Part shown: one piece after another, positions 1-8,422 of the stretch
Layout of the letters: each line of letters begins with the position of its first letter
Position numbering within the stretch: the first letter of the stretch is position 1
NCBI RefSeq assembly: GCF_017873175.1
Contig: NZ_JAGGJW010000003.1
Location: 248,001 to 312,000 of the forward strand
Direction: 5' to 3'
Length of the DNA: 64,000 nucleotides
From: Neorhizobium petrolearium
GTDB lineage: Bacteria > Pseudomonadota > Alphaproteobacteria > Rhizobiales > Rhizobiaceae
Notes under the pieces: generated by a model
The model's database searches: none
Told to the model about the DNA's origin: nothing
The model's input: only the letters and a program-made list of their open reading frames with translations
Position numbers and translations under genes: made by a program

Positions 1-786
1 GAAGGCCGGTAACAGCATCGAGAAGGAAAACGGCAATTCGTGCGCCGTCTTGACGGAACCATCATCATTCACTTCCTCGACGAACAGCTTGTCCCGCTCG
101 ACCCTGGTAGTCCTGGCATTGGTGATCCATTTGATGTGTCGTTCCCTGAGAGCGCTTTCGATAAGCCCCTTGGTGTCGCCGACGCCGTCCAGGCCAAGAT
201 GGCCGATATAGGGTTCCGGCGTCACGAAGGTCATCGGCACCCGGTCACGGACGCGCGCGTTGCGGAGCGCGGTGTCCAGGATGAAAGCGAATTCATAGGC
301 CGGACCGTAACAGGAGGCGCCCTGTGCGGCGCCGATCACGATCGGGCCCGGTGCCTTGACGAACTTGTCGAAGGCCGCCTTGGCCGCCACGGCATGATCG
401 GTATGGCAGATGGATTGGGTATACCCATCCGGGCCGAGTCCTGGAATCTCGTCGAAGGCGAGATCCGGCCCCGTTGCGATGACCAGATAATCGTAATCGA
501 CGATATCGCCGCCGTTGAGTCGGATCCGGTTCAGGGCCGGCTCAACACGTTCGGCCCCTTCCGGGCGCAATGCGATGTCCCGCTGCTTCAAAACGGGAAT
601 GAGATCGACGGCGATATCCTCCGGCTGCCTCCAGCCGACGGCGACCCAAGGGTTCGACGGCACGAAGGAATAGGTCGAACCCAGGTTGACGACCGTGACG
701 CGATCATCGCGCCGGAGCTTGGCCTTCATTTCGTAGGCCATTATGATTCCGCCGAGACCTGCACCAAGAATGACGATGTGAGACAT
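1..786 (-). CDS. sqr: Sulfide:quinone oxidoreductase, N-terminal 262 residues (cut by left edge)
   Basis: This is a flavoprotein of the SQR family, expected to oxidise sulfide to sulfane sulfur and pass electrons to membrane quinone. The frame reads left without a stop to base 1, so the C-terminus is missing. It opens with a Rossmann FAD motif (ILGAGLGG, residues 6-13). It carries Cys127 and Cys159, the latter in GASCYGPAYEF. As I recall, these numbers match two of the three redox cysteines of Rhodobacter capsulatus SQR; the third would lie outside the window. The ATG at 786 follows a good GGAGGAAA Shine-Dalgarno. It diverges from an ArsR repressor of the sulfide-sensing type, the usual regulatory partner. 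A flavocytochrome c or type II NADH dehydrogenase is less likely because of the paired cysteines. Confidence 0.85.
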   Translation of the reverse strand, partial: MSHIVILGAGLGGIIMAYEMKAKLRRDDRVTVVNLGSTYSFVPSNPWVAVGWRQPEDIAVDLIPVLKQRDIALRPEGAERVEPALNRIRLNGGDIVDYDYLVIATGPDLAFDEIPGLGPDGYTQSICHTDHAVAAKAAFDKFVKAPGPIVIGAAQGASCYGPAYEFAFILDTALRNARVRDRVPMTFVTPEPYIGHLGLDGVGDTKGLIESALRERHIKWITNARTTRVERDKLFVEEVNDDGSVKTAHELPFSFSMLLPAF

Positions 787-950
787 GGCATTTCCTCCAG
801 AGCCGTTTGCCTTATTCTTCCTGTGTCGCGCCAATCCGCCTTGATCCTGCTCAATTTCGCCGGACTGGTGGTGGAATCCGGCACCAGACTGGCCTCCTCG
901 CCTACCTGGCGCGGTTCGAATGCCTTGCATGTAACATTCAAAGATTATAA

Positions 951-966
951 ATTCAAGAATATGAAT
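951..966. promoter_or_regulatory. AT-rich imperfect inverted repeat, candidate operator for the sqr/bigR pair
   Basis: ATTCAAGAATATGAAT carries ATTC/GAAT half-sites inside an AT-rich tract (about 935-980) that stands out from the GC-rich surroundings. It overlaps the first possible start codon of the ArsR-family gene and lies upstream of the divergent sqr gene. ArsR-family repressors typically bind AT-rich imperfect palindromes near their own promoters. The assignment is inferred from position and composition only. Confidence 0.35.
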
Positions 967-1272
967 GTAGAGAATATGATCCCAGCCGCCGAGTCGGCAG
1001 CCGAGCTGATGCGCAGCCTGTCCCATCCACAGCGCCTGCTGGTGCTGTGCGCTCTGGCGGAGGGAGAAAAATCCGTCGCCGAGCTGCGTCAGGAGCTCCT
1101 GATCGAACAGGTGCCCATGTCGCAGCAACTCATGCGGCTGAGAGCGGATGGGCTTGTCGAGGCGCGCCGCGAAGGAACCACGGTCTATTATCGCATCGCA
1201 CGTCCCGAAGTGTCGGTCGTCGTCGGCGCGCTCTATTCGGCATTCTGTGGGGGTTTGGGCCTGAAGAAGTGA
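961..1272 (+). CDS. bigR: BigR/SqrR-type ArsR-family repressor, persulfide sensing
   Basis: This 103-residue winged-helix repressor has the ArsR fold throughout: SHPQRLLVLCALAEGEKSVAE, then the recognition helix around VPMSQQLMRLRADGL, then the wing REGTTVYYRI. It contains two cysteines, Cys30 and Cys96, 66 residues apart. That is the spacing I recall for the redox pair of SqrR (41/107) and BigR (42/108), which form a polysulfide bridge on exposure to persulfides and then release DNA. It is divergent from sqr, so derepression by sulfide is the likely logic. The ATG at 961 has no clear Shine-Dalgarno. The in-frame ATG at 976 follows GTAGAG and may be the true start, giving 98 residues. The long open frame upstream of 961 is antisense to sqr and not coding. 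Confidence 0.85.
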   Translation: MNVENMIPAAESAAELMRSLSHPQRLLVLCALAEGEKSVAELRQELLIEQVPMSQQLMRLRADGLVEARREGTTVYYRIARPEVSVVVGALYSAFCGGLGLKK

Positions 1273-1311
1273 CTGAAGTGAGAAAGACCGCTTCGGTGAA
1301 ATCGTAAAGAG

Positions 1312-1339
1312 AGAGGCGCCATCGCAGGATGGCGCCTCT
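1312..1339. terminator. Hairpin terminator between bigR and cydX
   Basis: A perfect 12-bp inverted repeat (AGAGGCGCCATC, loop GCAG, GATGGCGCCTCT) sits between the convergent ends of bigR and cydX. Read on the minus strand it is followed by CTTTACGATTT, a modest T-rich tail, so it best terminates the cyd operon. It may also act on bigR transcripts. Confidence 0.7.
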
Positions 1340-1348
1340 GCAGGTTCG

Positions 1349-1492
1349 CTATTGTGAGCGACCATCTGCCGTGGTCGAAGCGGATTGGGACCGCTTCTGC
1401 GCCGCATCATCCATCAGCTCGTACCACATGGCGTTGAGGACGGCGAAGGCGGCGGCAAGCGGCAAGCCAAGAAGCCATGCGAAATACCACAT
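1349..1492 (-). CDS. cydX: CydX, small subunit of cytochrome bd oxidase
   Basis: This is a 47-residue protein with one transmembrane helix, beginning MWYFAWLLGLPLAAAFAVLN and continuing AMWYELMDD. That is the CydX/YbgT family pattern: an aromatic start, a Trp at position 6, and a charged tail after the helix. CydX stabilises the CydAB heme environment and is needed for full bd oxidase activity in E. coli. It lies 18 bases downstream of cydB on the same strand and is the last gene of the operon, before a hairpin terminator. A GGAAAGG-like ribosome site precedes the ATG. The Ser/Thr-rich tail of about 16 residues is not conserved in my memory of the family. Confidence 0.88.
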   Translation of the reverse strand: MWYFAWLLGLPLAAAFAVLNAMWYELMDDAAQKRSQSASTTADGRSQ

Positions 1493-1510
1493 TCCAGTTT
1501 TCCTTTCCGT

Positions 1511-2668
1511 TCAGTAAGCGTGGCCGGTGCCGTCGCGGATTTCCTTTTCGTCGACCTTGCCCCACAAAACCCGGTAGACCCAGGCCGTATAGGCGACGAT
1601 GATCGGTACGAAGATCACCGTCACGACGAGCATGACGAAAAGCGTGAGATGGCTCGACGAAGCATCCCAGACCGTCAGGCTCGACCGGGGATCGACCGAC
1701 GAAGGCAGGATGACGGGAAACATCGACAATCCGACCGTCGAAATGATACCGAGGATCGAGACGGATGTGGAAAGTATTGTCAGGATTTCCCGCCGGCCAC
1801 GCATGAAGACGAGGCCGCCCGCCGCGCCGAGAAAACCCAGGGCGGGCGCGATCATCATCCAGCCGTGAGCTGCATAATTTTCAAACCAGACGCCGGGAGC
1901 CTGTTCGGCGGTCTTGCCGAGCGGGTTCGACGGGCCGGTGGTCACGATCTCGCTGGTAATCCGGTAGCCGTCGATGCCGAGCCACAGCCACAGTCCCCCG
2001 ATCGCGAACAGGGCGATCGTCGCGATCGCAGCGATGCTGCCATAGCCGCGTGCGCGCACGGCAACAGGCCCCTCGGTTTTCAGGATCAGCCAGGCCGCGC
2101 CATGCATGAGGAGCATGGCCACGGAAAGGAGCCCGCAGAGCAGGCCGAACGGATTGAGCAGTTCGAACAGCGTTGTGCCCTCATAATAGATACGAAGATC
2201 GCCGTCGAAATGGAATGGAACGCCCTGGAGGACGTTGCCAACGGCAACGCCCATAACAAGCGCCGGCACGAAACCGCCGATGAAGAGCGCCCAGTCCCAG
2301 GCGGACCGCCATGCCGCGCTCTCACGCTTTGAACGGTATTTGAAACCGACCGGACGCAGGATGAGCGCGAACAGGATCGCGAACATGGCAAGGTAAAAAC
2401 CCGAGAAGGAAACCGCATAAAGCGGCGGCCATGCCGCAAAGATCGCGCCCCCGCCGAGGATCAGCCAGACCTGGTTGCCTTCCCATACCGGCCCGACGGC
2501 GTTGATGACGACGCGCCGCTCGACATCCGTCCTGGCGACGAAAGGTAAAAGAGTGGCTGTCCCGAGATCGAAGCCGTCCATCACGGCAAAGCCGATCAGG
2601 AGCACGCCGAGCAGCAGCCACCAGATGATGCGCAGGGTCTCATAGTCGATCAAATCATGCAGGATCAT
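1511..2668 (-). CDS. cydB: Cytochrome bd ubiquinol oxidase subunit II
   Basis: CydB is a multi-helix membrane protein of 385 residues, close to the E. coli length of 379. It partners CydA in the high-affinity bd quinol oxidase of the cytoplasmic membrane, which reduces oxygen to water and supports respiration at low oxygen or in the presence of sulfide. The N-terminus (IWWLLLGVLLIGFAVMDGFD) and the GPVWEGNQVWLILGGGA stretch are typical CydB signatures. The ATG at 2668 is four bases from the cydA stop, and the GGAG ribosome site overlaps the cydA end, so the two are translationally linked. cydX follows. Confidence 0.97.
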   Translation of the reverse strand: MILHDLIDYETLRIIWWLLLGVLLIGFAVMDGFDLGTATLLPFVARTDVERRVVINAVGPVWEGNQVWLILGGGAIFAAWPPLYAVSFSGFYLAMFAILFALILRPVGFKYRSKRESAAWRSAWDWALFIGGFVPALVMGVAVGNVLQGVPFHFDGDLRIYYEGTTLFELLNPFGLLCGLLSVAMLLMHGAAWLILKTEGPVAVRARGYGSIAAIATIALFAIGGLWLWLGIDGYRITSEIVTTGPSNPLGKTAEQAPGVWFENYAAHGWMMIAPALGFLGAAGGLVFMRGRREILTILSTSVSILGIISTVGLSMFPVILPSSVDPRSSLTVWDASSSHLTLFVMLVVTVIFVPIIVAYTAWVYRVLWGKVDEKEIRDGTGHAY

Positions 2669-2672
2669 TGTC

Positions 2673-4250
2673 TTACTCCACGGCTACGAGGGAGGGCGAT
2701 ACGAGTTCGGCTTCCGGTTCATCATCCGGTTCCGGCCCCTTGCGGATTGCACGAACCATCAATGCCATCTCGATGATGAACAGCACCGTATAGATCAGTA
2801 CGAAGCCGATGATCGTCAGGAGCACGGTCGAAGCGCCCAGGTTGGAAACCGCGGCGGCTGTCGGCAGCACGCCCTCGATAATCCAGGGCTGGCGGCCGAA
2901 CTCCGCGACAACCCAGCCAAGTTCGGCGGCGATCCAGGGCAATGGTATCGCGAAGGCGGCCACACGCAGCAGGAAGGGATAGCGATCGAGCATACGCCGC
3001 GCGGAAAGATAGAAGAACAGAGCGGTCAGTGCGATGAAGAAGAAGCCCAGTCCGACCATGATGCGGAACGACCAGAAGAGCGGCAGAACGCCCGGCACGG
3101 TATCCCAGGCGGCGCTGTCGATCTGCGCATCCGTCGCCTGGCGCGGATCGTCGACATACCGCTTCAGGAGCAGCGCATAACCAAGATCGGAGCCACGGTC
3201 CTCGAACGCCTTGCGCACTTCCGGGGCGACAGTACCGCTCTCTCCCCCCGCGCGGATCTGCTGAAGAGCGTCGAAAGCGATGATGCCATTGCGAATGCGG
3301 ATCTTCGCATGCTCGACCAAGTCCTCGATACCGGGTATCTCGGTTGTCAGCGAACGCGTGCCGATCAGCCCCATGACCCAGGGGACGTGGATCGCATAAT
3401 GGGTCTCGCGGGCTTGCTGATCCGGCAGACCGATCAGTGTGAAGGCGGCCGGCGCCGGCTCGGTCTTCCACATCGCCTCGATGGCGGCGAGCTTCATCTT
3501 CTGATGCTCGGTGGAAAGATAACCGCTTTCGTCACCCAGCACGACGACCGAGAGCGACGAGGCAAGGCCGAAGGAGGCCGCTACGGTCATGGACCGTTTC
3601 GCCAGTTCGGCGTACCTGCCGTTCAGCAGATACCAGGCCGAAACGCCGAGCACGAAAATCGAAGCTGTGACATAGCCGGCGGAGACCGTGTGCACGAATT
3701 TTGCCTGGGCGACCGGATTGAAAAGAACGGCGAAGAAGTCCGTAACCTCCATGCGCATGGTCTGTGGATTGAAGGCCGAGCCGACCGGATTCTGCATCCA
3801 GCCGTTGGCGATCAGTATCCACAGCGCAGAGAAGTTGGAGCCGAGCGCTACCGCCCAGGTCGCGATGAGATGACCGACTTTCGAGAGCTTGTCCCATCCG
3901 AAGAAGAAAAGGCCGACGAAGGTCGCTTCGAGGAAGAAGGCCATCAGCCCCTCGATCGCAAGCGGGGCGCCGAAGATATCGCCCACATAGTGGCTGTAAT
4001 AGCTCCAGTTCATGCCGAACTGGAATTCCATCACGATGCCGGTGGCGACGCCTAGAACGAAGTTGATGCCGAACAGCGTGCCCCAGAACTTCGTCATCTG
4101 CCGCCAGATCGTCCGGCCGGTCATCACATAGACCGTTTCCATGATCGCCAGCAGCACGGAAAGACCGAGCGTCAGAGGCACGAAGAGGAAATGGTAAAGT
4201 GCGGTAATCGCGAATTGCAAACGCGATAGTTCTACGATGCCAAGGTCCAT
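2673..4250 (-). CDS. cydA: Cytochrome bd ubiquinol oxidase subunit I
   Basis: CydA carries hemes b558, b595 and d. Its 525 residues match the E. coli protein (522). Visible ligands are His20 (E. coli H19), Glu100 and Glu108 (E99, E107) and His187 (H186). The periplasmic quinol loop beginning GDESGYLSTEHQKMKLAAIE is of the long type, about as long as in E. coli. A GGAG ribosome site precedes the ATG. An 81-base gap containing an FNR/FixK box separates it from the upstream cydC, so cydABX probably has its own oxygen-controlled promoter as well as read-through from cydDC. Confidence 0.97.
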   Translation of the reverse strand: MDLGIVELSRLQFAITALYHFLFVPLTLGLSVLLAIMETVYVMTGRTIWRQMTKFWGTLFGINFVLGVATGIVMEFQFGMNWSYYSHYVGDIFGAPLAIEGLMAFFLEATFVGLFFFGWDKLSKVGHLIATWAVALGSNFSALWILIANGWMQNPVGSAFNPQTMRMEVTDFFAVLFNPVAQAKFVHTVSAGYVTASIFVLGVSAWYLLNGRYAELAKRSMTVAASFGLASSLSVVVLGDESGYLSTEHQKMKLAAIEAMWKTEPAPAAFTLIGLPDQQARETHYAIHVPWVMGLIGTRSLTTEIPGIEDLVEHAKIRIRNGIIAFDALQQIRAGGESGTVAPEVRKAFEDRGSDLGYALLLKRYVDDPRQATDAQIDSAAWDTVPGVLPLFWSFRIMVGLGFFFIALTALFFYLSARRMLDRYPFLLRVAAFAIPLPWIAAELGWVVAEFGRQPWIIEGVLPTAAAVSNLGASTVLLTIIGFVLIYTVLFIIEMALMVRAIRKGPEPDDEPEAELVSPSLVAVE

Positions 4251-4310
4251 TTCAGTTTCTCCGTTTGCTCCGGTCTGCTGCCACTATGGCAAAAACCCGG
4301 CAGGCCGCAC

Positions 4311-4324
4311 TTGATTATCGTCAA
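4311..4324. promoter_or_regulatory. FNR/FixK box (anaerobox) upstream of cydA
   Basis: TTGATTATCGTCAA matches TTGAY-N4-RTCAA. It lies about 61 bases upstream of the cydA ATG, inside the cydC-cydA gap, a position suited to class II activation. It would allow cydABX to be induced at low oxygen separately from cydDC. Confidence 0.75.
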
Positions 4325-4331
4325 AGTCTGG

Positions 4332-6023
4332 TTAGTCGGGTCGCAACGCGTCGAGGGCGTCGGTGAAATCAGGCTCACCCCGCCGCACGACGGCGATTAT
4401 GGTTCCGCGATCCATGATGGCCAGACGATCGGCGATCGCAGCTTCCCGCCGGATATGCGTCGCGATGACCATCGTTCGGCCCGCCGATCTCGCGTCGAGA
4501 CGGTCAATCACGTCGCGCGCCGTTGCGCCGTCCAGCCCTTCAGTAGGCTCGTCGAGCAGCCAGAGCGGCGTAGCGCGGAGGAAGAGTCGTGCGAGGGCAA
4601 GCCTACGTGCCTGTCCTCCTGAAAGGCCGTGACCGCCTTCCCCGAGCAGGGTCTCAAGTCCCGCCGGCAAAGCCTCAACATCGCGTCGCAAACCGGCTGC
4701 ATCCAATGCATCCCACAGACAGATGTCGCTTGCCTGCGGATCGGCAAGGCGGAGATTGTCGCGCAGGCTGTCCTGGAACAATTCGGTACGCTGTGTCAGG
4801 AGCGTCGCTTTGAGACATTCAACGCGCCCGGCTTCGACGCCAATCTCGCCGGCGATAAGCGCAAGAAGGGTCGACTTGCCCGCGCCACTCGGCCCGATCA
4901 ATGCTATACGCCCGCCATCGCGGATCGAAAACGTCATGTTACGCAATGCCGGCGCCGAAGTGCCGGGATGCCGGACCGCGACGTCCTGCAGGCGAACGGC
5001 GGCGCCGGGCGGTGGCGCGATGTCGACTGGCGCCAACCCTCGGTCTTCCAGCCGGGGCGAGATCCGATACGCGGCAAGCAGCGTGCGGCCGAGTTCGATC
5101 GCGCCTCGCCGCAGGGCGCCGAAAGGTTCGAGCGCCGCGAGCGCCAGCATCAGACCGAGTGCAGCGACCGGAGCACCGATCGAGCCGGCCTCCACGAGGA
5201 ATGCCATTGCGACAAGGGTCGCGGCAAGCAGCAGCGCGCTCGCGATACCGAAACCCGCATCGGACCACGTTTCGATGCGGTTCAGAGCATCATCGCTCCC
5301 TGAGAGGTAGCGGTCGACAGCCGCAAGGCTTTCCTGGCGTGCCCGGAGCCGACCGGCCATGATCCACTCACGCTGGCCGGCAACGAGGTCTATGACCTGC
5401 GAGCGGAAGACCTCAAGGGCGCAGGCGCGACGCTGGACAGGCCGCCTCGCGGCCATGGCCGCCGCGACCGGTATGCCGATCCCGGCGATGATGAGAAGCG
5501 TGGCGACGGCAAGCCCCAAGAGCGGGTGCATCAGCCCCAGGGCGATGCCGCTCGCCAAGGCAACCAAAAGGGCGCCGGCAATCGGCACCAGCACACGCAG
5601 ATAAAGCGAATCGAGTGCGTCGATATCGAGCGTCAGGCGAAAAAGGAGGCGCGCTGGTCGCTTGGCGAGCTCGCCCGCGGCGCCGGACACCGCCCAACCT
5701 CGAAACAACCGTTCGCGCAGGTCCGAAAGGATCCGCAGCGTCGCGTCATGCGTCGTCAGTCGCTCGCCATAACGGGCCGCAGTGCGCGCCAGTGCGAGAA
5801 AGCGGATGCCCGCCGCCGGCGCGAAAACATCGAAGGCGAGTGCCGTCGTTACCGACAGTCCGGCTATTCCGGTGGCGGTGATGAACCAGCCGGAAAGGCC
5901 AAGGAGCGCAATGCCGGACAGCACAGTCACGACCGAGAGAAGCGTACCGGCAAGAAGCATGGCGCGATTGCCGGACAGGAACAGGGCGGCGATCGGACGA
6001 AGCTGGCGGACAAGTCGTCTCAT
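4332..6023 (-). CDS. cydC: CydC, thiol reductant ABC exporter subunit
   Basis: CydC is one half of the CydDC ABC exporter, which moves glutathione/cysteine (or a heme-related ligand, according to newer work) and is required for bd oxidase assembly. The 563 residues comprise a six-helix membrane domain (about 1-310) and a nucleotide-binding domain with Walker A GPSGAGKST, signature LSGGQ and Walker B LWLLDEPTEGLD. The start overlaps the cydD stop (ATGA), as expected for subunits made in equal amounts. Confidence 0.93.
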   Translation of the reverse strand: MRRLVRQLRPIAALFLSGNRAMLLAGTLLSVVTVLSGIALLGLSGWFITATGIAGLSVTTALAFDVFAPAAGIRFLALARTAARYGERLTTHDATLRILSDLRERLFRGWAVSGAAGELAKRPARLLFRLTLDIDALDSLYLRVLVPIAGALLVALASGIALGLMHPLLGLAVATLLIIAGIGIPVAAAMAARRPVQRRACALEVFRSQVIDLVAGQREWIMAGRLRARQESLAAVDRYLSGSDDALNRIETWSDAGFGIASALLLAATLVAMAFLVEAGSIGAPVAALGLMLALAALEPFGALRRGAIELGRTLLAAYRISPRLEDRGLAPVDIAPPPGAAVRLQDVAVRHPGTSAPALRNMTFSIRDGGRIALIGPSGAGKSTLLALIAGEIGVEAGRVECLKATLLTQRTELFQDSLRDNLRLADPQASDICLWDALDAAGLRRDVEALPAGLETLLGEGGHGLSGGQARRLALARLFLRATPLWLLDEPTEGLDGATARDVIDRLDARSAGRTMVIATHIRREAAIADRLAIMDRGTIIAVVRRGEPDFTDALDALRPD

Positions 6024-7813
6024 GCCACCCCCTCCGGGTTCATCGTCGTCAGATCAACGACGCGATCCATGCGTGCGGCCAATACGGGGTCATGGGTGGC
6101 GACGATCAACGTGCGACCTCGGGCAAATGCGATCAAAGCATCGGTTATGCTGCCGGCAGTGATGGTATCGAGATGGGCAGTCGGCTCGTCGGCGAGGACA
6201 AGCCCGGCTTGCGGGGTCGCTATGACGCGCGCCAGCGCCAGTCGCAAGGCTTCTCCGCCTGAAAGGCCGACACCGTTTTCCCCGACCGGAGCCGGCCCCC
6301 TCCTCGCGGCAACCTCTCCGAGGCCGGCGAGATTCACGGCCGCCCGGACTGCCTGTCGATCGATATCAGGCCGCCCGAGCGTCACGTTGCCAGAAAGAGT
6401 GCCGGCAAAGACATGCGGATTCTGCCCGATCCAGGCGATGTTCCGACGCAGCCGCGCCGCATTATCGGCCGAGAGCGCCTCTCCTCCGATCAGGATGCGC
6501 CCGCTTTCGGGAAGGGCGAGGCCGGCGATCAGCGCAAGCAATGTCGACTTGCCCTTGCCGCTCGGCGCAAGCAGGGCAATGTGCTCTCCCGACGCAACGC
6601 CCAGGTTGAATCCGTCGAATACGAGACTACCGTGCGGAGAATAGCGAAAGCGGAGATTTTCGATACGCACGGAGGATGCCGTGTAACCGGCTGTCGTGGG
6701 TGGCCGTTGATCGGTTTCCGAACCGGGCAGTTCCGGGCCTTTTTCCGACAGGCGACGGAGCGCATCGAGCGCCGCCTCTCCTGCCGCGCGATCATGCCAT
6801 ACGGCGGAAAGATCACGAAGCGGTTCGAAGAAGGCCGGTGCGAGCAGGAGAATGAACAGGCCCTCGCCAAGCGACAGCTTTTCTCCCCACGCGCCGAAGG
6901 GAAGCTGCCCGAGAAGGTGGAAGCCGACATAAACCGCGACCATGGCAACGCCGAGCGCTGCAAAAAGCTCAAGGACAGCCGACGAAAGGAAGGCGATCCT
7001 CAACACGGCCATGGTGCGCAGACGCAGGTTTTCGGCATTGGTTCTCAGTCTCGATGCCGTCACCTCCACCGCCTCCAGGGCGCGGATCGTCGCGAGGCCG
7101 CGCAGGCGATCGAGCAGAAAAGCGTTCATGCCGCCCATTTCGGCAAGCTGCGCCTCGCTCGCAGCCTTGGCCCGCCATCCGACCAATGCCATGAAGATCG
7201 GAATCAGCGGCGCGGCTACAAGCAGCACAAGGGCTGCGACCCAGGAATAGGCCAGCAAGGAAAGCAGAATTGCGAGCGGAACGACGGTCGCCCGCAACCG
7301 CGCCGGCTGGAAGCGTGAGAGATAGGGCACGATGGCTTCGGCCTGCTCAGCCAGCGTGCTGGCGGCGAGGCCGGAGGCCGGTCGTAGCGGATCAAGCGGA
7401 GAGCGGGAGGCGAGAATTCCAACGGCACGGGCGCGACATTGAGACAAGGCGACGCGTGCCTCTTTAAAAGCCACGCGATTGCCGAGCGCGGCCAGAACGG
7501 ACCTGGCGATACCAAGCAGGAGGACACCGCTCGCGTACCAGAAAACCGTGCCGACAGTTCCTCCTGCGGCAAGACTTCCAATGCTCAGGCTCAACAGGCC
7601 GGCCTGCGGGAGCCAGAGCAGCGAGGCAAGGACCTGGAGAACCGGCCCGAGGCGCGACAGGCGAATCGGATCGGATCGTCCGGAGGAAATATTACCGTCA
7701 TCAACTTCGGTCAGCGCGGTTTCGATGACGCTCTCCCCCGAACGCGAAGCGGTAGTCCCCATACGTGCCACCCGCGGCGGAGCGGCGAGCGCGCCGGTCG
7801 ACGCCATCGTCAT
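6020..7813 (-). CDS. cydD: CydD, thiol reductant ABC exporter subunit
   Basis: This is the 597-residue partner of CydC. A membrane domain (about 60-340) precedes a nucleotide-binding domain with signature LSGGE and Walker B GLVLADEPTAHLD. The Walker A reads APSGKGKST, with Ala in place of the usual first Gly, which is unusual for the family. The ATG overlaps the stop of the upstream regulator by four bases (ATGA), which decides the start. The roughly 50-residue polar N-terminal extension before the first helix is longer than I expect. The operon order regulator-cydD-cydC-cydA-cydB-cydX ties exporter and oxidase expression together. Confidence 0.92.
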   Translation of the reverse strand: MTMASTGALAAPPRVARMGTTASRSGESVIETALTEVDDGNISSGRSDPIRLSRLGPVLQVLASLLWLPQAGLLSLSIGSLAAGGTVGTVFWYASGVLLLGIARSVLAALGNRVAFKEARVALSQCRARAVGILASRSPLDPLRPASGLAASTLAEQAEAIVPYLSRFQPARLRATVVPLAILLSLLAYSWVAALVLLVAAPLIPIFMALVGWRAKAASEAQLAEMGGMNAFLLDRLRGLATIRALEAVEVTASRLRTNAENLRLRTMAVLRIAFLSSAVLELFAALGVAMVAVYVGFHLLGQLPFGAWGEKLSLGEGLFILLLAPAFFEPLRDLSAVWHDRAAGEAALDALRRLSEKGPELPGSETDQRPPTTAGYTASSVRIENLRFRYSPHGSLVFDGFNLGVASGEHIALLAPSGKGKSTLLALIAGLALPESGRILIGGEALSADNAARLRRNIAWIGQNPHVFAGTLSGNVTLGRPDIDRQAVRAAVNLAGLGEVAARRGPAPVGENGVGLSGGEALRLALARVIATPQAGLVLADEPTAHLDTITAGSITDALIAFARGRTLIVATHDPVLAARMDRVVDLTTMNPEGVA

Positions 7814-8391
7814 TGCTCCCCGTTTGCCGGTTTCCGGCGACCAATGGAGACGATCCTGTCCTTGGCCTCCAAGAGCTTGGTGACCTTCGATCCGAGTCCG
7901 AGCAGCATCGCCAACCGATCCGTATCGAGCTGTTTGACGTCATCGTACCAGTTCGTCAGGCGCTCAATCAACGCATGCATTTCCGCCATGCGTTCCTGCG
8001 CGAAACGCTCGTCGTCACCGGTGGGCTGCTGCATCAGGATCTCGCGTAGGACCGAGAGCGTGGGATCGATCTCGCGCTTCTTCCTTTCCTCGGCAAGTGT
8101 TCGCAGAATCTGCCAGACATCATCCGGCGTGGTGAAAAAATCCCGTCGGTCGCCAGGCAGATGCTTGAGGAGCACGAGGTTCCAGCCCTGGAGCTCGCGC
8201 AGGCTCATCGAGACGTTGGAACGGGAAATGCCGAGCGCCTCGACAATCTCATCGGCGCAGAGCGGCTCGGGCGATACATAGAGCAGCGCATAGATCTGAC
8301 CGACCGTGCGGTTGATGCCCCAGCGGCTTCCCATCTCGCCGAAATGCAGCACGAAAGACTGGACGATGGGAGGAAGGTTCATAAAATTCAA
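7810..8391 (-). CDS. GbsR/MarR-family transcriptional regulator at head of the cyd operon
   Basis: This 193-residue winged-helix protein belongs to the GbsR branch of MarR regulators: WGINRTVGQIYALLYVSPEP, then ADEIVEALGISRSNVSMSLRELQGW as the helix-turn-helix, and a basic wing with GDRRDFF. The C-terminal half (about 100-180) is helical and probably mediates dimerisation. The gene is first in the cyd operon, overlapping cydD by four bases. A perfect 20-bp palindrome lies just upstream of its start, so it probably controls its own operon. The signal is unknown; a redox or envelope cue would fit the target genes. Confidence 0.85.
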   Translation of the reverse strand: MNFMNLPPIVQSFVLHFGEMGSRWGINRTVGQIYALLYVSPEPLCADEIVEALGISRSNVSMSLRELQGWNLVLLKHLPGDRRDFFTTPDDVWQILRTLAEERKKREIDPTLSVLREILMQQPTGDDERFAQERMAEMHALIERLTNWYDDVKQLDTDRLAMLLGLGSKVTKLLEAKDRIVSIGRRKPANGEQ

Positions 8392-8402
8392 TCCAGACAG
8401 AG

Positions 8403-8422
8403 ATTTCAGAAATTTCTGAAAT
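8403..8422. promoter_or_regulatory. Perfect 20-bp palindrome, candidate operator of the GbsR/MarR-like regulator
   Basis: ATTTCAGAAATTTCTGAAAT is identical to its reverse complement. It begins 11 bases upstream of the regulator's start codon. Perfect symmetry, AT richness and position suggest autoregulation of the regulator-cydDC transcript. It does not match the TTGAY-N4-RTCAA FNR pattern. Confidence 0.65.

Noticed and set aside
40..960. Long plus-strand open frame upstream of and in frame with the ArsR gene
   Set aside because: It is antisense to the sulfide:quinone oxidoreductase, whose translation shows clear motifs. Only the part from 961 (or 976) has ArsR homology.
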